NCBI GenBank assembly: GCA_017546785.1 | Contig: JAFYRW010000025.1 | Location: 1-64,000 of the forward strand | Source of the DNA: Bacteroidaceae bacterium | GTDB lineage: Bacteria > Bacteroidota > Bacteroidia > Bacteroidales > Bacteroidaceae | Length of the DNA: 64,000 bases | Reading direction: 5' to 3' | Shown: in pieces, positions 1-9,513 of the stretch | Layout of the letters: every line of letters starts with the position of its first letter | Numbering within the stretch: position 1 is the stretch's first letter | Program-made: the position numbers and the translations under genes | Notes under the pieces: model-generated | The model's input: only the letters and a program-made list of their open reading frames with translations | Databases searched by the model: none | What the model was told of the DNA's origin: nothing

Positions 1-1485
1 GGTCAGGAGACTGAGCTTGGCGCTGTTAACGTAATGACAGGTGTTTACACCGGCCGTTCTCCCAAAGACAAATTTATCGTTAAGGATGCAACTTCTGAGA
101 ACACTGTATGGTGGACATCAGACGAGTATAAAAACGACAACAAGCCTGTAACAACTGAGGCTTGGAACGCTCTCAAGGAGATTGCAACAAAAGAGCTTTC
201 TAACAAGAGACTCTTCGTTATCGATGCATTCTGCGGTGCTAACCCCGCTACACGTCTCAAAGTTCGCTTCATTATGGAGGTAGCTTGGCAGGCACACTTT
301 GTAAAGAATATGTTCATCCGTCCTACAGAGGAGGAGTTGGCTAACTTCGGTGAGCCCGACTTTATCGTTTACAACGCTTCTAAGGCTGCAGTTTCTAACT
401 ACGCTGAGTTGGGATTGAACTCTGAGACAGCTGTTGTATTCAACCTCACATCACGTGAGCAGATTATCCTCAACACTTGGTACGGTGGTGAGATGAAGAA
501 GGGTATGTTCTCTATGATGAACTACTACCTCCCCTTGCAGGGTATTGCTTCTATGCACTGCTCGGCTAACACAAACGAGAAGGGTGAGACAGCTATCTTC
601 TTCGGTCTCAGCGGTACAGGAAAGACTACTCTTTCTACCGATCCCAAGCGTATGCTTATCGGTGACGACGAGCACGGTTGGGACGACGAGTGCGTATTCA
701 ACTTCGAGGGTGGTTGCTATGCAAAGGTTATCAACCTTGACAAGGATAGCGAGCCCGATATCTACAACGCTATCCGTCGCGACGCACTTTTGGAGAACGT
801 AACAGTTGATGCTAACGGCAAGATTGACTTTGCTGATAAGAGCGTTACCGAGAATACTCGTGTATCTTATCCTATCAACCACATCAACAACATCGTTAAG
901 CCCGTATCTAAGGCTCCCGCAGCTAAGAAGGTTATCTTCCTTTCAGCTGACGCATTCGGCGTTCTTCCTCCCGTTTCTATCTTGTCACCCGAGCAGACTC
1001 AGTACTACTTCCTCAGCGGATTTACAGCTAAGTTGGCAGGTACAGAGCGTGGTATCACAGAGCCCACTCCTACATTCTCAGCTTGCTTCGGTGCTGCATT
1101 CTTGAGCCTCCACCCCACAAAGTACGGTGAGGAGCTCGTTAAGAAGATGGAAGCAAACGGTGCTAAGGCTTACTTGGTAAATACCGGTTGGAACGGAACA
1201 GGCAAGCGTATCTCTATCAAGGATACACGCGGTATCATCGACGCTATCCTCGATGGCTCAATCGATACAGCTCCCACAAAGACAATTCCTTACTTTGACT
1301 TTGTTGTTCCCACAGAGTTGCCCGGTGTTGATCCCGCTATCCTCGATCCTCGCGACACTTACGCAGAGGCTTCTGAGTGGGAGGCAAAGGCTCAGGACTT
1401 GGCTGGTCGTTTCATCAAGAACTTCACAAAGTACACTGGTAACGACGCAGGTAAGGCTCTTGTTGCTGCTGGTCCTCAGCTCTAA
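1..1485 (+). CDS. pckA: Phosphoenolpyruvate carboxykinase (ATP), 5'-truncated by window edge
   Basis: ATP-dependent PEP carboxykinase interconverts oxaloacetate and PEP plus CO2; in anaerobic Bacteroidales it usually runs towards CO2 fixation and succinate formation. The frame is open from base 1, so the first ATG in the window (34) is internal. About 40 N-terminal residues are missing against the roughly 535-residue family length. Visible motifs, numbered from the window edge, are the P-loop GLSGTGKTT (about 202-210), the metal-binding kinase-2 box DDEHGW (about 222) and the substrate loop TGRSPKDKF near the start. Pro CCC, Arg CGT and Leu CTC codons dominate, which suggests strong expression. 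A strong terminator follows. Identity is near certain. Confidence 0.97.
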   Translation, partial: GQETELGAVNVMTGVYTGRSPKDKFIVKDATSENTVWWTSDEYKNDNKPVTTEAWNALKEIATKELSNKRLFVIDAFCGANPATRLKVRFIMEVAWQAHFVKNMFIRPTEEELANFGEPDFIVYNASKAAVSNYAELGLNSETAVVFNLTSREQIILNTWYGGEMKKGMFSMMNYYLPLQGIASMHCSANTNEKGETAIFFGLSGTGKTTLSTDPKRMLIGDDEHGWDDECVFNFEGGCYAKVINLDKDSEPDIYNAIRRDALLENVTVDANGKIDFADKSVTENTRVSYPINHINNIVKPVSKAPAAKKVIFLSADAFGVLPPVSILSPEQTQYYFLSGFTAKLAGTERGITEPTPTFSACFGAAFLSLHPTKYGEELVKKMEANGAKAYLVNTGWNGTGKRISIKDTRGIIDAILDGSIDTAPTKTIPYFDFVVPTELPGVDPAILDPRDTYAEASEWEAKAQDLAGRFIKNFTKYTGNDAGKALVAAGPQL

Positions 1486-1507
1486 TATAAGATTACCTTA
1501 TATATTT

Positions 1508-1539
1508 AACGCTTGCCCCAAAAGGGCAAGCGTTTTTTT
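1508..1539 (+). terminator. Intrinsic terminator of pckA
   Basis: Perfect 11-bp stem AACGCTTGCCC / GGGCAAGCGTT (1508-1518 with 1524-1534), loop CAAAA, followed by a run of T. It lies 22 nt after the pckA stop. Confidence 0.93.
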
Positions 1540-1574
1540 GCGCACCATACTATAGCAATATAGCCAAAAAGAGC

Positions 1575-1582
1575 TATCTTCG
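1575..1582 (+). promoter_or_regulatory. -7 box for the methyltransferase gene
   Basis: TATCTTCG matches the Bacteroidetes -7 consensus TAnnTTTG except C for T, and lies 18 nt before the ATG at 1601. No convincing -33 TTTG box is seen at the expected distance. Confidence 0.55.
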
Positions 1583-1600
1583 CACCATTAAACAGCATTT

Positions 1601-2776
1601 ATGATACCCGACAAGCTTACAGCCGAATTCATCAATGAGCATCGCAACGACGACGTACGCAAGCTTGCGCTATTGGGCGCACGCTATCCCGGCGTAAATA
1701 TACGTCTGGCTGTAACACAGATTGAGGGGCGGCAATTGGCTAAGAGCAAGCTACCTGCGTGGAGCGCTACCGATGGTGTCATATACCCCGCGCGCCTCTC
1801 TATGGAGCAATGTTCATCGGAGGAGACGGCGCGCTACAAAGCATCGCTCATAGAGGGAGAATCCATTGCCGACCTTACCGGAGGCTTTGGCATAGACTGC
1901 AGCTATATGGCCGAGAAGATGAAGAAGGGCATATACATTGAGCGCAACAGCGAGCTATGCGATATTGCAGCACACAACTTTGCTCTATTAGGATTACCAC
2001 ATATAGAGATACGCAACGGCAACAGCGAGGATATTCTCCCTACACTGCCCCACTGCGACTGGATATTCATTGACCCTGCCCGACGCGACGGAGCCGGCCG
2101 TAAGGTTGTTGCCTTGAGCGACTGCGAGCCCGACGTAAGCGCACTATGCGACACACTGCTCGAACGCGCCAACAATGTTATGATAAAATGCTCCCCGATG
2201 CTCGACATTACCGCAGCCTGTCGCAGCCTGCGCAATGTAAAGGATGTACACGTCGTTGCTGTAAACAACGAATGCAAGGAGCTGTTGCTCATACTCTCTC
2301 AGCAGGAGTACGAGACAAAGATAGAGTGTGTAAATTTAACAGGAGCAGGGAAGCAGCATTTCAGCTACATACAAAAGGAGGAGAGCGCAAGCAGCGTACC
2401 CATTGCAAAGAGACTCGGCAGCTACCTATACGAGCCTAATGCGGCTATTCAGAAGGCAGGAGCAAGTGGCACCCTTGCCAACCATTATAACATAGAGAAA
2501 CTACACCCCAACAGCCAATTGTATACGTCCGATAATCTAGTAGAGGAATTCCCCGGACGAAAATTCCGCATAGAGGCTGCCGGCAGTTTCTCAAAGAACG
2601 ATATTAAAGTATTACTGAACGACACACGACAAGCTAATATTACAGTGCGCAATTTCCCCGAGACGGCCGATGCGTTACGCCGCCGCCTTAAGGTTGCCGA
2701 CGGAGGAGATATTTACCTCTTTGCCACCACCCTCGCCGACAACAGGAAGGTGCTTATAAAATGCCGAAAAGAATAA
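1601..2776 (+). CDS. Class I SAM-dependent methyltransferase with THUMP-like C-terminus
   Basis: A 391-residue cytoplasmic protein resembling the PG_1098-type family, which is probably an RNA methyltransferase of unknown target. The SAM-binding region starts at IADLTGGFGIDCSYMA (motif I), followed by an acidic strand end IYIERNSE and the DWIFIDPARRDG segment, whose DPAR resembles the catalytic motif IV of N-methyltransferases. The C-terminal third, with FRIEAAGSF and TVRNFPETADALRRRLK, fits the THUMP-like domain described for this family. It is monocistronic, with its own -7 box and a terminator shared with the convergent S41 protease. The substrate is not known. Confidence 0.8.
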   Translation: MIPDKLTAEFINEHRNDDVRKLALLGARYPGVNIRLAVTQIEGRQLAKSKLPAWSATDGVIYPARLSMEQCSSEETARYKASLIEGESIADLTGGFGIDCSYMAEKMKKGIYIERNSELCDIAAHNFALLGLPHIEIRNGNSEDILPTLPHCDWIFIDPARRDGAGRKVVALSDCEPDVSALCDTLLERANNVMIKCSPMLDITAACRSLRNVKDVHVVAVNNECKELLLILSQQEYETKIECVNLTGAGKQHFSYIQKEESASSVPIAKRLGSYLYEPNAAIQKAGASGTLANHYNIEKLHPNSQLYTSDNLVEEFPGRKFRIEAAGSFSKNDIKVLLNDTRQANITVRNFPETADALRRRLKVADGGDIYLFATTLADNRKVLIKCRKE

Positions 2777-2814
2777 TTCCCTCGAATGCTTAATATGGCA
2801 TATTCGAGGGAATT
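2775..2814. terminator. Bidirectional terminator between convergent genes
   Basis: 13-bp stem AATTCCCTCGAAT (2775-2787) / ATTCGAGGGAATT (2802-2814) between the convergent methyltransferase and S41 protease. The plus-strand tail is ACTTTTATTT and the minus-strand tail is TTATTCTTTT, so it can serve both genes. Confidence 0.85.
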
Positions 2815-2832
2815 ACTTTTATTTGAGCCTGA

Positions 2833-4440
2833 TTATCTCTTCTGCTTCATAAGCAGAGCATCAATATCGCGCTGTTTGACAAGCTCCAATGCCTTGTTGA
2901 ACACCTCATTGTCGGCATTCATAATTTGCAGATACTCGGCAGTACCCCAAAGGTCGCGAGCGAGAAGAGCCTTAAGCTGTCGGGTTATCTGCGGCAGAGA
3001 ATTGTTGTACTCCTCCTCGCCACCGGCAATCTTAATTCCGTCAGCCTCTCCCTGAGTGCGCAGCATTGTAAGCAGCTGCTCATCAACCTCGAATTTGGTA
3101 TTGAATTCAGCCATTGTGGGATATTTCTCCTTTAGCTCGTCGCGATTGTCGTCGATGTAACGCAGCGTTGCCTGCAATATTGAGCCGTGACGCACAAGGT
3201 CGCGATGATAGTCTGTATATTTATTTGTGTCGAGAGGTACAAAATAGTCGGGCATTATACCTCCGCCGCCATAGACCGTACGTCCCAGACGCTTTGTCTT
3301 CATCATCAGCGAGTCGGGGAAATGTATGCTGTCGGCGCTCATAAGTTCACCGCTGTTGTAGCGCATAACAAGATCCTTTGTATATGGTATTGAGTCGCCA
3401 TAGGGCTTTTGAATATTACGTCCCGAAGGGGTATAATAGCGCGCTATTGTGAGACGAATCATTGAACCGTCGGGTAGATTAAACGAGCGCTGCACCAATC
3501 CTTTACCAAAAGAGCGGCGACCTACAACGACGCCTCTATCCCAATCCTGGATTGTTCCCGCAAGAATCTCGGCAGCCGACGCTGATGTCTCGTCGATGAG
3601 CACAGCAACATTTCCTTTGGTGAATTTGCCTCCGCCCTTTGCCACATAGTCGTAACGCGGGAAGACACGGCCCTCGGTATATACTACAAGCTGCTGTGGC
3701 TGCAACAGCTCATTTGCAATGTCTACCGCAGCATTGAGATAGCCTCCGCCATTGCCCTGAAGGTCTATTATAAGATTCTTCATTCCTCGGCGTTTGAGAG
3801 AATCGAGTTTTGTCGAGAATTCTTCGTATGTAGTCGCGCCAAAAGAGGCTATACGGATGTAACCGTTCTTTTTGTCTACCATATATGCCGCATCGACGCT
3901 CGATGTTGCAATCTTGTCGCGGATGATGGTAAAGTTCAACGGACGTTCTACTCCGCGGCGACAAACCTTGACATTTACCTCGGAGCCTTTGGGGCCACGC
4001 AGACGGCGCATAATCTCACCACGCTCCATCTTTACTCCAGCAATCACAGTATCATTGACTGCCACAATGCGGTCACCGGCAATAATACCCACCTTCTCCG
4101 ACGGGCCACCCTGTGTAGTGTGAATAACATAGAGTGTGTCGCTGACAATATTGAACTGCACGCCTATTCCCTCGAAGCTGCCCTGCATAGCCTCCATAAG
4201 AGCCTTTACCTCTTTTTGGTCTGAGTATGTAGAGTGAGGGTCAAGGTCCTTGAGCATTGCCTTTATTCCCGACTCGACCATTTTTACCTCAGGGATAGAA
4301 TCGACATAAAAGCGCGAGATAATATTGTGTGTAAACATCAGTTTGGTCAGTTGTTCGGGCATTTTAACCTCGCCATTCTGCGAGAAGAGCGAGAGGCTAC
4401 AGACGAGAGCCGCAACAACAGAAAGTATTCTCTTATTCAT
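2833..4440 (-). CDS. S41 family C-terminal processing peptidase
   Basis: Periplasmic tail-specific protease of the CtpA/Prc type, 535 residues. An N-terminal signal peptide (MNKRILSVVAALVCSLSLFS) is followed by a PDZ domain (about residues 85-170) with the GDRIVAVND loop. The S41 catalytic domain has the nucleophile box SASAAE with Ser288 and general base Lys313 in SFGKG, the 25-residue spacing seen in E. coli Prc. It is the last gene of parE-coaD-S41, 9 nt after the coaD stop, an order common in Bacteroidales. The protein substrate is not evident. Confidence 0.93.
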   Translation of the reverse strand: MNKRILSVVAALVCSLSLFSQNGEVKMPEQLTKLMFTHNIISRFYVDSIPEVKMVESGIKAMLKDLDPHSTYSDQKEVKALMEAMQGSFEGIGVQFNIVSDTLYVIHTTQGGPSEKVGIIAGDRIVAVNDTVIAGVKMERGEIMRRLRGPKGSEVNVKVCRRGVERPLNFTIIRDKIATSSVDAAYMVDKKNGYIRIASFGATTYEEFSTKLDSLKRRGMKNLIIDLQGNGGGYLNAAVDIANELLQPQQLVVYTEGRVFPRYDYVAKGGGKFTKGNVAVLIDETSASAAEILAGTIQDWDRGVVVGRRSFGKGLVQRSFNLPDGSMIRLTIARYYTPSGRNIQKPYGDSIPYTKDLVMRYNSGELMSADSIHFPDSLMMKTKRLGRTVYGGGGIMPDYFVPLDTNKYTDYHRDLVRHGSILQATLRYIDDNRDELKEKYPTMAEFNTKFEVDEQLLTMLRTQGEADGIKIAGGEEEYNNSLPQITRQLKALLARDLWGTAEYLQIMNADNEVFNKALELVKQRDIDALLMKQKR

Positions 4441-4449
4441 AGTAGTTTA

Positions 4450-4938
4450 TTATTCTTGTTTGTTAGTATCTATTACATAGTCCTCGGGGAGGAGAGCCTT
4501 TACATCTTTTCCATAGGCAAGAAGCTCGCGCACGACACTGCTGCTCAACGCAGCATACTGAGGCTCGGTAGTCATTATTAGAGTCTCTATATTTCCGACC
4601 ATACGGTTAATGTCGGCAAGATCGCGCTCATACTCAAAATCCTTTACGCTGCGCACTCCGCGCAACAGGCAGCAGGCACCCGCCTTTTGTGCATACTCAA
4701 CGGTGAGCCCGTCGTATGTATCAACCGACACGCGCGGCTCATTGGCATAAAGAGCCTTTATCGACGACACGCGCTCGTGGAGAGTAAACATTGTTCTCTT
4801 TTCGGAATTATGACCTACGGCTATCAGCACTCCATCGAAAATATCGAGGGCACGCAGCACCAACGAATGGTGGCCGCGAGTGTAGGGGTCGAAAGAACCT
4901 GCAAAGAGTGCTATGCGCTTATTCCCGTTACTCTTCAT
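4450..4938 (-). CDS. coaD: Pantetheine-phosphate adenylyltransferase
   Basis: Transfers AMP from ATP to 4'-phosphopantetheine to give dephospho-CoA, the fourth step of CoA synthesis. The frame is open up to 4971, but the start chosen is the ATG at 4936-4938. It gives 162 residues, the family norm, and begins [20 protein letters not shown]. The nucleotidylyltransferase motif [10 protein letters not shown] is at residues 12-21. The ATG overlaps the parE stop by 11 nt, so the two are translationally coupled. Confidence 0.95.
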   Translation of the reverse strand: MKSNGNKRIALFAGSFDPYTRGHHSLVLRALDIFDGVLIAVGHNSEKRTMFTLHERVSSIKALYANEPRVSVDTYDGLTVEYAQKAGACCLLRGVRSVKDFEYERDLADINRMVGNIETLIMTTEPQYAALSSSVVRELLAYGKDVKALLPEDYVIDTNKQE

Positions 4939-6877
4939 CGGCCTTGTCCTCCTCGACAACAAGATTGTCAATAATAAAATTCTGACGCTCCATTGTATTC
5001 TTACCCATATAATAGCCCAAAAGCTCCTCGACCTTGTCGTCTTTGTGAAGCGTCACTCGCTCCAGGCGCATATCCTCGCCTATAAAATTACGGAACTCAT
5101 CGGGAGATATTTCTCCGAGACCTTTGAATCGGGTAATCTCGGGGTTAGGCGACAGCTTTTCTATTGCAGCTATACGCTCCTCCTCGGAGTAGCAGTATAT
5201 TGTCTCAAAATCACCCTTACCCTTGTTCTCCTCGGCATTTTTCTTGCCACGAGGCACCTTACGTTTGTTGCGCACACGGAAGAGCGGTGTCTGCAGGATA
5301 TATACGTGTCCCTTCTTCACAAGCTCGGGGAAGAACTGCAGGAAGAATGTTATTATGAGCAGACGAATGTGCATTCCATCAACATCGGCATCGGTTGCAA
5401 CAATAACCTTGTTGTAGCGCAATCCCTCAAGGCCATCCTCGATGTTCAGTGCAGCCTGCAAGAGATTAAATTCCTCATTCTGATAAACGACGGCACGGCT
5501 CAGTCCGAAGCAGTTCAGAGGCTTACCTCTCAAGCTGAACACAGCCTGTGTATTAGCGTCGCGGCTCTTTGTTATTGAACCGCTCGCAGAGTCTCCCTCG
5601 GTAATAAAGATACTGCTCTCGTCCATACGGTCGCCCTTAGTGTCGTTAAAGTGTATGCGGCAGTCGCGCAATTTACGATTGTGCATATTCACCTTTTTAG
5701 CCTTCTCACGCACCTGTTTGGTGAGTCCTGCAAGCTCCTTACGCTCCTTCTCCGATGCAAGAATCTTTGCGAGCATCGCCTCGCTGATGTCGGGGTTACG
5801 ATGCAGGAAATTGTCTAGTTCCTCTTTAACAAAGTCACCGATAAACTTCTTGACGCTTATGCTGTTCTCGTCGGGAGCAATGCGCAACGAGCCGAGCTTG
5901 ACCTTTGTCTGACTCTCAAAGACAGGCTCCTGCACATTGACGGCAATAGCCGCTACAATACCGTTGCGAATGTCGCTGTATTCAAAGTTCTTTGCACTAA
6001 AAAAGTCGTGTATGGTCGATGCCACAAGCTCCTTAAAGGCACTCTGATGCGTTCCTCCCTGCGAAGTATGCTGTCCATTGACAAAGGAATAATACTCCTC
6101 GCCATACTGTGCAGCGTGGGTGAATGCAATCTCAATATCCTCGCCCTTAAGATGAATTATAGGATAGAGACTGTCGGCTGTCATATTGTCGGTAAGAAGG
6201 TCGGCAAGACCGTTGCGCGACAATATGCGGCGACCGTTGAATATTATTGTCAGTCCTGTGTTCAGATAGGTGTAGTTGCGGAGCATTGTCTCTATGAACG
6301 CGGGACGGAACTCATAGTTGGGGAAGAGTTTGTTGTCGGGAGTAAAGGCAATGTAGGTACCATTCTCCTCGGTACTTTTGCTTGTCTCATCCGAGGAAAG
6401 CACACCCGAAGCAAACGACGCTGCACGGACAACGCCATCGCGGTAGCTACGAACCTCAAAATGTGTAGAAAGAGCATTCACAGCCTTAAGACCTACTCCG
6501 TTAAGACCAACGGACTTTTTAAAAGCCTTGCTGTCGTACTTTCCTCCGGTATTCAGCATACTCACAGCCTCAATCATCTTACCCTGCGGAATACCGCGGC
6601 CATAGTCGCGCACCGTGACCGACGAGTTATTCTCAATGTCAATTTCTATGCGACGGCCGGCACTCATCTTAAACTCATCGATACTGTTATCTATGACCTC
6701 CTTCAAAAGCACATATATACCATCATCATTCTGGGATCCATCGCCCAATTTACCGATATACATACCTGGGCGGGTACGTATATGCTCCATATCATCAAGA
6801 TGGCGGATATTATCGTCGGTATATGCCACCTGCTCCTGTGGCATACTGTCGTCTATCAACAAAGTCTCTTCACTCAT
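4928..6877 (-). CDS. parE: DNA topoisomerase IV subunit B
   Basis: ATPase subunit of the type IIA topoisomerase that decatenates daughter chromosomes. The 649-residue protein has the GHKL ATPase fold with [10 protein letters not shown] and GRGIP, the GxxGxG-type segment [12 protein letters not shown], and the Toprim region ITEGDSASG and [10 protein letters not shown]. The C-terminal [10 protein letters not shown] supports ParE/GyrB, and the overall shape matches Bacteroides ParE. A lysine-rich insert of about 20 residues (roughly 535-555, [15 protein letters not shown]) lies just before the YCYSEEE segment. It is the first gene of parE-coaD-S41. The gyrB paralogue is not in this window. Confidence 0.93.
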   Translation of the reverse strand: MSEETLLIDDSMPQEQVAYTDDNIRHLDDMEHIRTRPGMYIGKLGDGSQNDDGIYVLLKEVIDNSIDEFKMSAGRRIEIDIENNSSVTVRDYGRGIPQGKMIEAVSMLNTGGKYDSKAFKKSVGLNGVGLKAVNALSTHFEVRSYRDGVVRAASFASGVLSSDETSKSTEENGTYIAFTPDNKLFPNYEFRPAFIETMLRNYTYLNTGLTIIFNGRRILSRNGLADLLTDNMTADSLYPIIHLKGEDIEIAFTHAAQYGEEYYSFVNGQHTSQGGTHQSAFKELVASTIHDFFSAKNFEYSDIRNGIVAAIAVNVQEPVFESQTKVKLGSLRIAPDENSISVKKFIGDFVKEELDNFLHRNPDISEAMLAKILASEKERKELAGLTKQVREKAKKVNMHNRKLRDCRIHFNDTKGDRMDESSIFITEGDSASGSITKSRDANTQAVFSLRGKPLNCFGLSRAVVYQNEEFNLLQAALNIEDGLEGLRYNKVIVATDADVDGMHIRLLIITFFLQFFPELVKKGHVYILQTPLFRVRNKRKVPRGKKNAEENKGKGDFETIYCYSEEERIAAIEKLSPNPEITRFKGLGEISPDEFRNFIGEDMRLERVTLHKDDKVEELLGYYMGKNTMERQNFIIDNLVVEEDKADEE

Positions 6878-6889
6878 ATATTATTCCCT

Positions 6890-8023
6890 TTATTTAATCT
6901 CTTTTTTATAAGCACGACGGCGTTTGTGCTGTACCTTATCGAATGCATCCCACTGCGCCTGTATCTTATCGTTCATTTCAAGCTCGGGGTTACTCTCCAC
7001 ATCAATTATTCCCATTTCGAGATAACGCGGCAGAAGGTCGTTTATAATCATTGCATTCACTCCCTTGTTCTGATATTCCGGCTTTATGGCCATAAGCAGA
7101 AAGTCGAGATGCTTGGGCTTACGGTCGAGCAGAGGCTTAAGGAAATGCACCCAACCGAACGGAAAGAGGCGTCCCTTTGATTTACGCAGAGCCTGCGCAT
7201 AAGAGGCAAGGCTTATGCCCAATCCCACAAGATTGTCATTCTCGTCGGCAATAAACGACACCAATTGCATATTCACCAACGGGAAATACATCTTTATAAA
7301 CTGCTCTATCTGAGCATCGCTCAACGGCGAAAAGCCATACAACGGTGAATAAGCCTCGTTTACTATCTCAAAGACCTGTTTGCCGTAACGGGCAGCAAGT
7401 TCCTTTAGGGATTTTGCGCGTACAACGTGCAATTTATAACGTCGGGCAACCAACGCCGACAGACGCTCGGCTTTCTCCCAATTCTCGGCAGGGGGAGTAA
7501 AGAGGAATTCCACCCAATCGACATCCTTTTCGTATCCCAAAGAAACAATATGTTCGGGATAGTAGAGATAGTTGTAGATGGTAGCCATTGTACCCAGACG
7601 GTCAAAGCCCTCGATGAGCATTCCCTCGGGATCAAAGTCTGTAAAGCCCAACGGTCCCTGAATCTCGGTCATTCCACGCTCCTTACCCCACTGCTCCACA
7701 GTATCGAGCAGAGCCTTAGAGACCTCTTTGTCGTCTATAAAATCAATCCAACCGAAGCGTACAGCCTTGACATTCCATTTTTCGTTTGCGCGATTATTTA
7801 TGATTGCAGCCACACGTCCCACAATCTTTCCGTCGCGATAGGCAAGGAAATAGTCCGCCTCACAGAATTCAAATGCAGCATTACGATCCCTGCGCAATGT
7901 ATTCAGCATATCCTCGTATAGCTCATACACTGCATACTCATTGTTCTTGTATAGCTCGTAATTGAAACGAATAAACTTCTTAAGTTCAGACTTAGTAGTT
8001 ACCTTAACAATAGTTACCGACAT
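6890..8023 (-). CDS. GNAT-fold N-acetyltransferase-like protein
   Basis: A 377-residue cytoplasmic protein of the large two-part GNAT-like family common in Bacteroidota. An N-terminal half contains YFLAYRDGKIVGRVAAIIN, typical of GNAT beta strands 2-3. The C-terminal acetyl-CoA loop is seen in MAIKPEYQNKGVNAMIINDL, with QNKGVN in place of the classic Q/RxxGxG/A. The tail is strongly basic (KRRRAYKKEIK). It lies 12 nt upstream of parE and may feed transcription into that operon, but has its own candidate promoter. The acceptor substrate is unknown. Confidence 0.72.
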   Translation of the reverse strand: MSVTIVKVTTKSELKKFIRFNYELYKNNEYAVYELYEDMLNTLRRDRNAAFEFCEADYFLAYRDGKIVGRVAAIINNRANEKWNVKAVRFGWIDFIDDKEVSKALLDTVEQWGKERGMTEIQGPLGFTDFDPEGMLIEGFDRLGTMATIYNYLYYPEHIVSLGYEKDVDWVEFLFTPPAENWEKAERLSALVARRYKLHVVRAKSLKELAARYGKQVFEIVNEAYSPLYGFSPLSDAQIEQFIKMYFPLVNMQLVSFIADENDNLVGLGISLASYAQALRKSKGRLFPFGWVHFLKPLLDRKPKHLDFLLMAIKPEYQNKGVNAMIINDLLPRYLEMGIIDVESNPELEMNDKIQAQWDAFDKVQHKRRRAYKKEIK

Positions 8024-8045
8024 TTTTACTTATATTAAATTCGTG

Positions 8046-8077
8046 TAAATCTAATGATTTTTGGTTAAAAATACAAA
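8046..8077 (-). promoter_or_regulatory. Candidate promoter for the GNAT-like gene
   Basis: On the minus strand TTTG (8077-8074), a 20-nt spacer, then TAGATTTA (8053-8046), a near match to TTTG-N19-21-TAnnTTTG with A for the last G. It sits 22 nt before the ATG. Confidence 0.4.
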
Positions 8078-9031
8078 TTATGATACATATATGAGATAAG
8101 AGAGGTAAGCAACGTATGACGTTACCAGAATGCCTCCCTCCCAACGGTTTATTGTGCTCTTACCCCAGAATCGGCCCACAATATATACGAGCAGCGAAGC
8201 GGCCAACAGCACATAATAATCCACAAAGCTGAAGCCATCCAATGGGATAGGAGTAATTGAGGCACTGCAACCTAGAATAAAGAATATATTCAATATGTTA
8301 CTGCCGAGCACATTACCAAGCGCAATGCCTACATTGCCTTTGCGGGCAGCATTCACCGACACGGCAAGTTCGGGCAGGGAGCTTCCGGCCGATACGATTG
8401 TTATTCCTACGACAGCCTCGGAAACACCCAATGAGGTAGCAACAGCTACTGCGCCGTCCACAAAAAGGTTACCGCCGGCTATAAGGGCACTAAGACCGCA
8501 AACGATTAAGAGAGCTATCTTCCAGAAGGGTACAGTGCTATGCTGCTCCTCAGCATCATCGGTTGCCGATATTGAGAATGTGTAACGGATGAATATCGCA
8601 AGGAAGCAGAGCAAAAGCATTCCTCCGTAGCGTGTAATACTCTCATTATCAGCTCCTCCTACCAGCATACTGCCCGACACAAGGATAAGTGCCACCGATG
8701 CCAGCAGATTAAACGGAAGCTCACGAGAGAGCATCTTTGAACTGAATCTTATAGGAGAAATAAGCGCCGCAACACCCAATATTAATAGGGTATTGAAAAT
8801 ATTGCTGCCTATAATATTACCTAAAGAGATTCCGGAATTTCCTCTTATTGCCGCCCCCAGACTTATCACAAATTCCGGCAGCGACGTTCCTAATGCCACA
8901 ATGGTAAGACCAATGACAAGCTCGCTTATTTTAAAGCGTCGGGCAAGTTCCGAAGCACCTTTCGTGAGCCAGTCGGCACCATAAATCACACACAGAATTC
9001 CCGCGATAAAAGAGATTATAGAGAGTATCAT
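8078..9031 (-). CDS. Calcium/sodium antiporter (CaCA family)
   Basis: Inner-membrane exchanger of the YrbG/CaxA type, 317 residues with about ten hydrophobic helices. The two inverted alpha repeats that line the ion path are clear: GTSLPEFVISLGAAIRGNSG followed by GNIIGSNIFN, and GSSLPELAVSVNAARKGNVG followed by GNVLGSNILN. The acidic PE residues in each repeat are the expected cation ligands. It is monocistronic, with its own -7 box. Ion specificity (Ca versus other divalent) cannot be read from sequence. Confidence 0.92.
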   Translation of the reverse strand: MILSIISFIAGILCVIYGADWLTKGASELARRFKISELVIGLTIVALGTSLPEFVISLGAAIRGNSGISLGNIIGSNIFNTLLILGVAALISPIRFSSKMLSRELPFNLLASVALILVSGSMLVGGADNESITRYGGMLLLCFLAIFIRYTFSISATDDAEEQHSTVPFWKIALLIVCGLSALIAGGNLFVDGAVAVATSLGVSEAVVGITIVSAGSSLPELAVSVNAARKGNVGIALGNVLGSNILNIFFILGCSASITPIPLDGFSFVDYYVLLAASLLVYIVGRFWGKSTINRWEGGILVTSYVAYLSYLIYVS

Positions 9032-9054
9032 CGTACTATTTATTATTTTGCACG

Positions 9055-9062
9055 CGAAGATA
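9055..9062 (-). promoter_or_regulatory. -7 box for the antiporter gene
   Basis: TATCTTCG on the minus strand, 23 nt upstream of the ATG at 9031, followed by GC as in other promoters of this window. Confidence 0.55.
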
Positions 9063-9130
9063 CTAATTTATTTGCTTTTAGCGAAGAAAATAAATGAGTC
9101 TTACAGATACTCTTTATTTAAAATAAATTA

Positions 9131-9170
9131 AAAAAAGCATTAAAAGCGGGAGGCTGTAGGCAACCACCCG
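9131..9170 (-). terminator. Terminator of the 52-residue peptide gene
   Basis: On the minus strand CGGGTGGTTG / CAGCCTCCCG pairs with one T-T mismatch around the loop CCTA (9147-9170), followed by CTTTTAATGCTTTTTTT. Confidence 0.7.
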
Positions 9171-9193
9171 ACATTCAAAAAAAACGGGTAAGG

Positions 9194-9352
9194 TCAATTG
9201 CTCCACACATCACCCCATTTTCCTCCTTTGGAATCACCGGCATTGTCCATTGTCTCGATTGAACGGGCATTGAGAGGGGCAGAGGCTGCAAGCATCGCAC
9301 AATTTTCCACAAGTACAATCGTCACCTCGGGTTTTAAATATTTTCGTTTCAT
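9194..9352 (-). CDS. Small leader-like peptide, 52 residues
   Basis: Reading from the ATG at 9350-9352 gives a 52-residue peptide. It has a basic start (MKRKYLKPEVTIVLVENCAM), a short LAASAPLN segment, then a polar Gly/Asp/Lys/Trp-rich tail. Small Bacteroidales proteins of the pattern MKKxYxKPxxxxxxxxxxxLLAAS are frequent and have no assigned function; this placement is from recalled family patterns. The frame continues open to 9508, but that longer form would run through the terminator and promoter region, so the short start is preferred. A terminator on each side (9457-9495 and 9131-9170) makes it an independent transcription unit. Confidence 0.55.
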   Translation of the reverse strand: MKRKYLKPEVTIVLVENCAMLAASAPLNARSIETMDNAGDSKGGKWGDVWSN

Positions 9353-9407
9353 ACAATTCTTTCTTTTAGTATAAAACTGAAACAAGCAAAAAGGCCATTT
9401 TGTTTCG

Positions 9408-9440
9408 CGAAAAGAAAGAATTATGCCACCGCCAGCAAAA
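9408..9440 (-). promoter_or_regulatory. Candidate promoter of the small peptide gene
   Basis: Minus strand TTTG (9440-9437), a 21-nt spacer, then TCTTTTCG (9415-9408) against TAnnTTTG. It falls between the gpmI-DUF3109 terminator and the peptide ATG, which is the only place a promoter could be. Confidence 0.3.
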
Positions 9441-9456
9441 GAGTCCTTATGGGACA

Positions 9457-9495
9457 AAAAAACATTCGCACCGCGATAATACGCAGTGCGAATGC
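9457..9495 (-). terminator. Terminator of the gpmI-DUF3109 operon
   Basis: Minus-strand 13-bp stem CATTCGCACTGCG / CGCGGTGCGAATG with a single T-G pair, loop TATTAT, followed by seven T. Confidence 0.93.
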
Positions 9496-9513
9496 TATTT
9501 AAAAACAATTGTA

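Noticed and set aside
6008-7180. Open frame of 390 codons on the plus strand opposite parE and the GNAT-like gene
   Set aside because: It spans the ends of two well supported minus-strand genes and shows no recognisable domains; long antisense frames arise from the codon bias of the real genes.
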